Assembly (NCBI GenBank): GCA_913061025.1
Contig: CAJXUJ010000102.1
Coordinates: forward strand, 1 to 5,011
From: an uncultured Actinomycetes bacterium
Lineage (GTDB): Bacteria; Actinomycetota; Actinomycetes; S36-B12
Reading direction: 5' to 3'
Length of the DNA: 5,011 nucleotides
A model generated the notes under the pieces. That model was not told the origin of the DNA and did no database searches. It saw only the letters and a list, made by a program, of their open reading frames with translations. This document shows positions 1-5,011 of the stretch, piece after piece; position 1 is the stretch's first letter; every line of letters begins with the position of its first letter. The position numbers and the translations under genes are program-made.

Positions 1-995
1 GCCTCACACTCGTTGGGCTTGAGGTGGCCCTGGAGGACCTCACCGCTGCGACACAGTGGCGACTCGACTGTCGTGATGCCGGTGACGTTGAAACGCTTCT
101 CTGCGTCGTAGGCCTCGTACTTCTCCGATAGCTGCCAACCGGATTGGGGAATGACCCCGATTCCCCTCCACGCCCGATCGCAGGTGCTGAAGACATCTCG
201 CACCACGGCTTGTGCCGCCGGATTGCCGGCGGACTGCACGGCCCGCGGGTAGGCGTTCTCGAGTTCCGCACGGCCCTCCTCGAGCTGGCGGATCGTCTTG
301 CGGATTCCCTCAAGCACGTCGAGGGGTTCGAATCCGGTGACCACGATTGGCACCCGGTACCGCTCTACGAGGGGCTCGTACTCACTCATGCCCATAACGG
401 TGCACACGTGTCCCGCCGCCAGGAATCCCTGTACGCGCCGCTGAGGAGATTCCATGATTGCCGTGATGGCTGGAGGCACGAGGACGTGCGAGACCAGGAG
501 CGAGAAGTTGTCCAATCCCAACTGCTCGGCCATCTTGACGGTCATTGCGTTGGCGGGGGCGGTTGTCTCGAACCCGATCCCGAAGAAGACCACCTGCTTG
601 TCCGGGTTGTCCTGCGCTATCCGTACAGCGTCCAGTGGGGAGTAGACGATCCGAACATCTCCACCGTTGCTCTTCACGCCGAAGAGGTCGGTCGTAGAAC
701 CCGGCACTCGGATCATGTCGCCGAATGAGCAGAAGATGACGTCCGGCTGCTGAGCGATGGCGAGGGCTCGATCGATCATTTCCAGTGGAGTAACGCACAC
801 GGGGCATCCGGGGCCGTGAATGAGTTCGACGCCATCAGGCAGGAGTTGGTCAATGCCATTCCTAATGATCGTGTGCGTCTGACCGCCGCAGACTTCCATG
901 AGAGCCCACGGTTGGGTCACAGTGCGTGCAATGTCCTGCAGGATTCGCTGAGCTGCGTCTGGGTCGTTGAACTCGTCTAGGTACTTGACGGGCAT
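1..995 (-). CDS. hypD: HypD, [NiFe]-hydrogenase Fe(CN)2CO assembly protein (3' end beyond window)
   Basis: HypD is the iron-sulfur scaffold that works with HypC to assemble the Fe(CN)2CO part of the hydrogenase active site in the cytoplasm. I translated this frame by hand: it is open from ATG at 995-993 to the window edge, giving 331 whole codons of a family usually about 370-380 residues long. It starts MPVKYLDEF, the usual HypD opening. Signature motifs are CGGQTH (Cys36-His41), GPGCPVC (Cys64 and Cys67) and GFETTAP (141-147). Cys315 and Cys330 are spaced 15 apart, as for the first two of the four [4Fe-4S] ligands in known HypD; the other two would fall outside the window. The gene starts 2 bases after the hypC stop, so the two are probably translationally coupled, which fits the HypC-HypD complex. 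There is no sign of frameshift; the truncation is the window edge. Confidence 0.96.
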   Translation of the reverse strand, partial: MPVKYLDEFNDPDAAQRILQDIARTVTQPWALMEVCGGQTHTIIRNGIDQLLPDGVELIHGPGCPVCVTPLEMIDRALAIAQQPDVIFCSFGDMIRVPGSTTDLFGVKSNGGDVRIVYSPLDAVRIAQDNPDKQVVFFGIGFETTAPANAMTVKMAEQLGLDNFSLLVSHVLVPPAITAIMESPQRRVQGFLAAGHVCTVMGMSEYEPLVERYRVPIVVTGFEPLDVLEGIRKTIRQLEEGRAELENAYPRAVQSAGNPAAQAVVRDVFSTCDRAWRGIGVIPQSGWQLSEKYEAYDAEKRFNVTGITTVESPLCRSGEVLQGHLKPNECE

Positions 996-997
996 GA

Positions 998-1258
998 CTA
1001 CCTCGCGTCGAAAGTCGGGTTGAGTTCTTCGTCGAGGATCCCCACGCTCTTCATTAGGTCGAGGGTCTCCAGTGCCGACTTCTCATCGAGCTTCGTCAGC
1101 GCGAATCCGACATGAACGATCGTGTAATCGCCGATGACGACGTCTGGGACGTAGGCGAGACAGACCTCCTTACGCACTCCACCGAAGTCGACCGAAGCCA
1201 TGCGTGTGCCGTCTGTCTCCCAGATGTCCTCGACCTTGCCTGGCACTCCAAGACACAT
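998..1258 (-). CDS. hypC: HypC, hydrogenase maturation chaperone
   Basis: HypC is a small cytoplasmic chaperone that forms a complex with HypD, carries the Fe(CN)2CO unit and docks on the hydrogenase large-subunit precursor. The protein is 86 residues, normal for the HypC/HupF family. It begins with the diagnostic MCLGVPGKV, where Cys2 is the essential iron-binding residue exposed after removal of the initiator Met. The second family signature, HVGFAL, lies at residues 49-54 (His49 is the conserved histidine), just after the GDY of the beta-barrel. The start cannot be elsewhere because Cys2 must follow the initiator, and a purine-rich Shine-Dalgarno sequence precedes it. It sits 24 bases after hypF and 2 bases before hypD, the common hypF-C-D order. 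Identification is firm. Which hydrogenase it serves cannot be read from this gene alone. Confidence 0.97.
   Translation of the reverse strand: MCLGVPGKVEDIWETDGTRMASVDFGGVRKEVCLAYVPDVVIGDYTIVHVGFALTKLDEKSALETLDLMKSVGILDEELNPTFDAR
1001..1004 (-). promoter_or_regulatory. Ribosome binding site of hypD
   Basis: GAGG on the minus strand lies inside the last codons of hypC, 5 bases before the hypD ATG at 995. It supports that ATG as the hypD start and a coupled hypC-hypD translation unit. Confidence 0.6.
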
Positions 1259-1266
1259 CCTGAATC

Positions 1267-1276
1267 TTCCTCTCCT
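1267..1276 (-). promoter_or_regulatory. Ribosome binding site of hypC in the hypF-hypC gap
   Basis: On the minus strand the 24-base gap between the hypF stop and the hypC ATG contains AGGAGAGGAA. Its inner GAGG (1272-1269) ends 10 bases before the ATG. This is the strongest Shine-Dalgarno sequence in the window and suggests hypC is initiated independently and strongly, while the upstream genes rely on overlapping stop/start codons. The gap has no room for a promoter and shows no hairpin terminator. Confidence 0.65.
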
Positions 1277-1282
1277 GGTTGG

Positions 1283-3550
1283 TCAGCCGCTCCGCCAGCG
1301 GAGCGCTCCCCCTCCTGCTGCGACCGCGACCTGACCTAGGGCCAGGCCACCGTCATTGGGTGGCACTACTCGGTGTGTGAGGACCCCGAAACCCTCCTGG
1401 ACAAGATTGCCCTGCAAATAGCTCGTTAGCACCCGATTTGCGAAAACTCCTCCGGTCAAACCTGCGGTCGCTACGCCCGTTTGCTCCCGGACGAGTACCG
1501 CGCAGCGGGTGAGCCCAGCGGCCAGCGCCTGGTGGAATCCGTGGGCGATCCCCGCAATGGGCTGGCCAGCCCGCAGCGCCTCGATGAGCCCCTGAATCAG
1601 CGGGGAGCTGTCGAGTTGCCAACCCCCTCCCGCGTCGATGATCGCCGGTTCCGGCAGGACCACCGGCTCAGAGCCCAGCGCTATGGCTTCGAGTTCGATC
1701 GCCGCCTGCCCTTCGTACTGCACCTCATGGCAGACGTCCAACAGGCTGCTCGCCGCATCGAAGAGCCGTCCGGCGCTAGACGTCGGGATGCAGGATGTTC
1801 CCTTGGTCAGCATCGAACGGAGTAGTGATTGGTTCTGTCCAAGGGACCCGATGCTGGGGATGTCGTCTTCCCAGGTCATGTCGCTGGCGAGAAGGTACGA
1901 GGCGGCGATCCGGTCCGGATGCTTGGTCGCGGCATCGCCCCCCGGGAGGAGGATGGGCGTGAGGTGTGCGTAGCGGACGGCTTCGCGGTAGCCGCCGACC
2001 AGGATCTCCCCTCCCCAGATGGTCCCGTCCAGTCCGTATCCGGTTCCGTCCAACGCAATGGCGAGTACCGGTGTGACTGGGTCGACTTCATGTTCGACCA
2101 GTAGCGATGCCATATGCGCGTGATGGTGTTGAACGCCGAAATGATCGATGTCTCGCTCGCGAGCAAAGCGTGAGGCCCACTGAGCAGAGAGGTAACCCGG
2201 GTGGAGATCGCTGATGATGCTGCGCGGGGTGATCCGTTGGATGTCCACCAGGGTCGTGATGGTCGATTCGAGAACACCGAGAGTCTCCAGGCTCGAGGTA
2301 TCTCCAATGTGTTGACTCACCCACGCGTACTCGCCGTCGGAGACACATGCCGTCGCTTTCAGTTCTCCGCCAACGGCTACACAGTGCGAGCCTGGTAACG
2401 GCAGCGGTAGCGAAGTTGGCGCTGAGCCACGACTTCGACGAATGGGTTGCGGAACGTGCTCGATGAAGCGAATCACAGAGTCGTCGCACGGGAGATGAAT
2501 TCGTCGGTCGTGGTGGACGAAGGAATCGGCGAGGCCGGACAGTCGGAGTTCGGCTTCTACCGGGTCGATGCAGATGGGTTCGTCACTGAGATTGCCACTC
2601 GTCATCACCAGCACCTCGGGAGCGCCGAATTCGAAAAGCAAGTGATGGATCGGGGCGTAGGGGAGCATCACGCCGATGGAACCGTTGCCCGGGGCCACGG
2701 AACGGTGCAGTTGCTCGTCGCGTGCCGTCCCAACGACGATAGGCGCGCCAGGTGACTGCAACGTCGATGTCTCAAGATCGTCGATGTCCACGATGGAGTG
2801 AGCAATCGAAACATCACGGGCCATGACGGCAAAGGGCTTAGGGCCTCGGGCCTTGCGTCGACGAAGTGTGGCAACTGCATCGACATCTCGAGCATTGCAT
2901 GCGAGGTGATACCCGCCGACGCCTTTGATAGCAACGATTCGCCCAGAGGTGAGTTCCGACGCAGCCTCGCGCAGGCGCTCGAGGCCTCCGGTGATCTGTG
3001 GCCCGCATTGGGGACACGCAGTGGGCTGAGCGTGGTAGCGGCGACCTCCCGGATCTTCATAGTCGATGCGACATTCAGCGCACAGTGGGAAATCGACCAT
3101 GGTCGTGTGTTCGCGGTCGTACGGCAATCCAGTCGTAATGGTGAATCGTGGCCCGCAATCGGTGCAGGCGATGAACGGGTATCGGTAGCGCCGGTCGTTG
3201 GGATCGGCCATCTCTTGCAGGCACTGTGAGCAGACGGCGGTATCAGGTGGGATCGTCGTGCGACCTCCGTGATCGAAGCTTTCGGAGATCGTGAATGTGT
3301 CGGGAAACCGGACTGGGCTAGAGATCGTCTCGATCATGATCTCGTCGACTCGCGCCATGGGCGGGGGGCTGTCGAGTCTGCGGATGAAGGCATCGATGGC
3401 AGGACCTTCACCGTGAACCTGCACGTAGACACCGGAAGGACCGTTCGCTACCGAACCTGTCACGCCCGTTTCCATAGCTGCTCGGTAGACGAAGGGCCGG
3501 AAGCCGACGCCCTGCACGATTCCGCGGATGCGGATGCTCCGGCTGATCAT
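1283..3550 (-). CDS. hypF: HypF, carbamoyltransferase of [NiFe]-hydrogenase maturation
   Basis: HypF uses carbamoyl phosphate and ATP to form carbamoyl-adenylate and transfers the carbamoyl group to the C-terminal Cys of HypE, the first step of cyanide ligand synthesis. The 755 residues are full length for the family and all modules are present. An acylphosphatase domain (about 1-90) has GVGFRPFV at 14-21 with catalytic Arg18 and Asn36. A double zinc finger has four CxxC pairs at 107/110, 129/132, 157/160 and 179/182. A YrdC-like domain (about 190-385) has KGVGGYHLACNA at 209-220, the KPFAVM segment near 238-243 and TSGN at 317-320. A Kae1-like domain (about 390-755) has HHHAH at 475-479, LDGTGYG at 500-506, LTGGVFANR at 698-706 and the late Asp733. 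The ATG at 3550 overlaps the upstream stop by four bases and sits right before the acylphosphatase core, so the start is well supported. No key residue appears missing. Confidence 0.98.
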   Translation of the reverse strand: MISRSIRIRGIVQGVGFRPFVYRAAMETGVTGSVANGPSGVYVQVHGEGPAIDAFIRRLDSPPPMARVDEIMIETISSPVRFPDTFTISESFDHGGRTTIPPDTAVCSQCLQEMADPNDRRYRYPFIACTDCGPRFTITTGLPYDREHTTMVDFPLCAECRIDYEDPGGRRYHAQPTACPQCGPQITGGLERLREAASELTSGRIVAIKGVGGYHLACNARDVDAVATLRRRKARGPKPFAVMARDVSIAHSIVDIDDLETSTLQSPGAPIVVGTARDEQLHRSVAPGNGSIGVMLPYAPIHHLLFEFGAPEVLVMTSGNLSDEPICIDPVEAELRLSGLADSFVHHDRRIHLPCDDSVIRFIEHVPQPIRRSRGSAPTSLPLPLPGSHCVAVGGELKATACVSDGEYAWVSQHIGDTSSLETLGVLESTITTLVDIQRITPRSIISDLHPGYLSAQWASRFARERDIDHFGVQHHHAHMASLLVEHEVDPVTPVLAIALDGTGYGLDGTIWGGEILVGGYREAVRYAHLTPILLPGGDAATKHPDRIAASYLLASDMTWEDDIPSIGSLGQNQSLLRSMLTKGTSCIPTSSAGRLFDAASSLLDVCHEVQYEGQAAIELEAIALGSEPVVLPEPAIIDAGGGWQLDSSPLIQGLIEALRAGQPIAGIAHGFHQALAAGLTRCAVLVREQTGVATAGLTGGVFANRVLTSYLQGNLVQEGFGVLTHRVVPPNDGGLALGQVAVAAGGGALRWRSG
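3547..3550 (-). other. ATGA overlap coupling the NHL gene to hypF
   Basis: The minus strand reads ATGA: the NHL gene's TGA (3549-3547) overlaps the hypF ATG (3550-3548). Only weak purine runs (GGGAAG and an adjacent GGA) precede it, so hypF is probably translated largely by ribosomes finishing the NHL gene. This ties expression of the uncharacterised propeller protein to HypF. Confidence 0.75.
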
Positions 3551-4689
3551 TCCGTTGGTACTTCCCAGAAAACGACGCGGTTGTTACCCGAGTCGGCGAT
3601 CGCGAGTACGTCATTGCACAGGCCCAGGCCGTAAGGCCAACACATGGAGTCGGGGGTCACTGCCTTCCAGCGGTTCTCGCCATTGGAATCCATATCCGGT
3701 TGTCCGAGAACGGCATCTGCTCCAGGCATCGAGCCGGACAAAGGGCGCGTGTTCCACAGAAGTATTCGATTGTTCGAAGTGTCGGCCACGAAGAGGCGGG
3801 TTCCGTCCGTCGCGACGGAGTACGGAAAGCGAAGACGCTGAGAACCCTGTGGCCTGTTCTTGAATTCATCGAATGAAGATTGATCCGCCTGGCCGATGAC
3901 CACCGACGCATGGTCACCGTCGGATTCCGGTGGCACGTTCCACCCCAGGACTCGGTGATCGCCGGCGTCGGCGACGAAGAACGCGGAATCGTCACCACAG
4001 ATCGCGTGCGGCCATCGGAAGGTATTGACTGCGATTCCTCCGCGGTTGTCCAGGCGATCCGCGGGATCGTCCTGTCCGATGAGGATGTCGGCTGGCGTAT
4101 TGGGTTCTGGCAACGAAGCCGAGCGCCATCCGAGAAGTCGGCGATTGCCGGTGTCGGCAACCCAGAACACGCCATCGATCGAGGCGAACCCGAACGGCCA
4201 ATAGAAGGTCCTCAGGCTTGGTTCACCGCCGGCGTTCTCAGCCACGGATTCCCAACGTTGTTGCCCCAGGAGCCAGGTGGGTTCGGCAAAGTCGACGGTT
4301 GGTATCCCATCCCAAGCGATGAGCCGGTGATGCCAAGCATCGGCAACCACGAGATTTCCGTCGATTACATCGACACCCGTGGGCAGGTACATCCCACGAC
4401 GCTTGCTCGTGCCTCCGGCAGCGGGGCCTTCGCTGTGTTGATCGGGCTGGCCGAGAACGACATCGGCAGGTTGGCCGTCGGATGTCGGGAAGGAATGCCA
4501 AATCAGGATCCGATGGTTGCCGGTGTCAGCAACGACGACGCGCTCTCCGTCATGCCACACCCCTCGAGGTGCGTACATAAGGCCCGGCTCGGCCGCGGCA
4601 GGCGGCAGCATCAGACCGCCGGGGGACTCACCACCGAGGGTCCGGATCGGACGAGCGCTCGTACCGAACGTCGACCACGGGGAGGTCAT
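3547..4689 (-). CDS. NHL-repeat six-bladed beta-propeller protein of a hydrogenase operon
   Basis: This is a 380-residue protein built almost wholly of NHL-type repeats; its biochemical role is unknown. Six copies of a [VI]AD-x(2)-[NHD]-x-R-x(3)-W motif begin at residues 53, 115, 177, 239, 301 and 364, a spacing of 62, 62, 62, 62 and 63. Each is preceded by Pro exactly 12 residues earlier (41, 103, 165, 227, 289, 352). A GQ pair follows blades 1-5 (Gly80, 142, 205, 266, 329), and LGG at 18-20 occupies the matching place before blade 1. This predicts a closed six-bladed propeller. I see no signal peptide, twin-arginine motif or membrane segment, so it is probably cytoplasmic. It overlaps the NifU-like gene upstream and hypF downstream by four bases each, implying co-production with the maturation machinery. 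NHL propellers generally bind proteins or other ligands, so a scaffold or assembly role is plausible (inference). Starting at Met27 instead would delete the closing segment, which supports the ATG at 4689. Confidence 0.92.
   Translation of the reverse strand: MTSPWSTFGTSARPIRTLGGESPGGLMLPPAAAEPGLMYAPRGVWHDGERVVVADTGNHRILIWHSFPTSDGQPADVVLGQPDQHSEGPAAGGTSKRRGMYLPTGVDVIDGNLVVADAWHHRLIAWDGIPTVDFAEPTWLLGQQRWESVAENAGGEPSLRTFYWPFGFASIDGVFWVADTGNRRLLGWRSASLPEPNTPADILIGQDDPADRLDNRGGIAVNTFRWPHAICGDDSAFFVADAGDHRVLGWNVPPESDGDHASVVIGQADQSSFDEFKNRPQGSQRLRFPYSVATDGTRLFVADTSNNRILLWNTRPLSGSMPGADAVLGQPDMDSNGENRWKAVTPDSMCWPYGLGLCNDVLAIADSGNNRVVFWEVPTE
4686..4689 (-). other. ATGA overlap coupling the NifU-like gene to the NHL gene
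   Basis: The minus strand reads ATGA: the NifU-like stop TGA (4688-4686) overlaps the NHL gene's ATG (4689-4687). A GTGGGGG run about ten bases upstream is the only candidate Shine-Dalgarno sequence, and it is a poor one. Re-initiation by terminating ribosomes is the likely mode. Confidence 0.7.
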
Positions 4690-4988
4690 GCGTCGGGAGC
4701 CCCCACACGGATGGTGTCAAGGCCGATGAAGGTTCCTTCGACCACCTCGCGAACGTCCGACAATCCTGGAACCCGCTGCCGGATCACGCCCATAATCTCG
4801 TCTTTGGTCTCCTGGGACGGGGCGCTGCATCCGGTGCCGAAGCGAACGTAAGCGACGTCGCCTTCGACCCGATCGACGTCCAGTTCGACGGAACTGGTGA
4901 CCAGGTACGGCCGAATACCTTCGATCACTCGCAGAACGTCAAGTGTTCGATCTGTCCGGATGAGTCCATGAGAGACGAACAAGGCCAT
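4686..4988 (-). CDS. NifU/Nfu C-terminal-domain-like protein with degenerate cysteine motif
   Basis: This is a small protein (100 residues from the ATG at 4988) resembling the Nfu domain that normally holds a [4Fe-4S] cluster between CXXC motifs of two subunits. The VLRVIEGIRPYL helix (18-29), the GDVAYVRF strand (43-50) and the IRQRVPGLSDVREV end (69-82) fit the family in order and spacing. Counting back from the conserved Val-Pro (73-74), Cys54 falls on the second Cys of CXXC, and the first position is Gly51 (GTGC rather than CxGC). No other Cys exists in the visible protein, so canonical cluster binding looks impaired or altered. The gene overlaps the NHL gene and lies upstream of hypF, so a role in delivering or sensing Fe-S clusters during hydrogenase assembly is possible but inferred. 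The start is uncertain: the frame stays open to the window edge, and the only GGAAG lies just 2 bases before this ATG. Confidence 0.8.
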   Translation of the reverse strand: MALFVSHGLIRTDRTLDVLRVIEGIRPYLVTSSVELDVDRVEGDVAYVRFGTGCSAPSQETKDEIMGVIRQRVPGLSDVREVVEGTFIGLDTIRVGAPDA

Positions 4989-5011
4989 GACTTCCGGGGT
5001 ATCGACGGCTT

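Noticed and set aside
144..728. Plus-strand open frame of 194 codons over hypD
   Set aside because: It is antisense to the hypD coding frame, which is open throughout and carries all expected motifs. The plus-strand translation has no recognisable domain.
382..807. Minus-strand open frame of 141 codons in another frame of hypD
   Set aside because: It is an out-of-frame shadow. The frame starting at 995 encodes the HypD motifs continuously through this stretch, so this is not a separate gene or sign of a frameshift.
1..995. HypD as a truncated pseudogene because it lacks the last two cluster cysteines
   Set aside because: The frame is open to base 1 with no stop, and the missing cysteines would fall past the edge at the expected spacing. 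The truncation comes from the window, not from mutation.
1259..1282. Terminator or internal promoter between hypF and hypC
   Set aside because: The gap is only 24 bases, shows no inverted repeat or T-run, and is filled by the ribosome binding site.
3547..4689. DNA-level tandem repeat within the NHL gene
   Set aside because: The 62-residue period is clear in protein, but the DNA copies match only over short stretches at the VAD-x-GN codons and otherwise differ. This is an old, diverged protein repeat, not a recent DNA amplification.
3880..4851. Long plus-strand open frame of 323 codons opposite the NHL gene
   Set aside because: It lies antisense to a clearly real repeat protein and crosses the NHL/NifU-like junction. 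Its translation shows no recognisable family, only mirrored echoes of the repeats (recurrent AGVG- and SAIAGVG-type strings). Long antisense frames are common in GC-rich genes.

Overview
The window is one tightly packed block of a [NiFe]-hydrogenase maturation operon. Everything is read on the minus strand, so transcription runs from high to low coordinates. In transcription order it holds a NifU/Nfu-like small protein (4988-4686), a six-bladed NHL-type beta-propeller (4689-3547), HypF (3550-1283), HypC (1258-998) and the first 331 codons of HypD (995 to the window edge). The first three genes are joined by ATGA stop/start overlaps. hypF and hypC are 24 bases apart, and hypC and hypD only 2. 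There is no non-coding stretch above 24 bases, no RNA gene, no mobile element and no visible promoter or terminator, so the promoter must lie upstream beyond position 5011. The operon continues past position 1, probably into hypE and perhaps hypA/hypB (inference).

How the genes work together: HypF makes a thiocarbamate on HypE from carbamoyl phosphate and ATP. HypE dehydrates it to thiocyanate, and the HypC-HypD complex takes the cyanide to build the Fe(CN)2CO unit, which is delivered to the hydrogenase large subunit. All diagnostic residues of HypF and HypC are intact, as are those of HypD as far as it is visible, so the pathway looks functional. The two leading genes are not part of the classical Hyp set. 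From memory, NHL-repeat and NifU-domain genes sit beside the structural genes in the high-affinity group 1h (formerly group 5) hydrogenase loci of soil actinobacteria such as Streptomyces and Mycobacterium. That makes this most likely the accessory/maturation part of such a locus, with the structural genes upstream, outside the window.

Organism: base composition is around 60% GC or a little more by eye, purine-rich ribosome binding sites precede hypC and hypD, and the gene set fits an aerobic soil-type actinobacterium (Actinomycetota, possibly an Acidimicrobiia-like lineage). This is inference, and Chloroflexota or Acidobacteriota are not excluded.

The most notable points are two. The NifU-like protein keeps the Nfu fold signature but has lost the first cysteine of the CXXC cluster-binding motif. 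The NHL protein has a near-perfect 62-residue period, six blades, and an N-terminal segment that appears to supply the closing strand. These two are the least understood members of the cluster.
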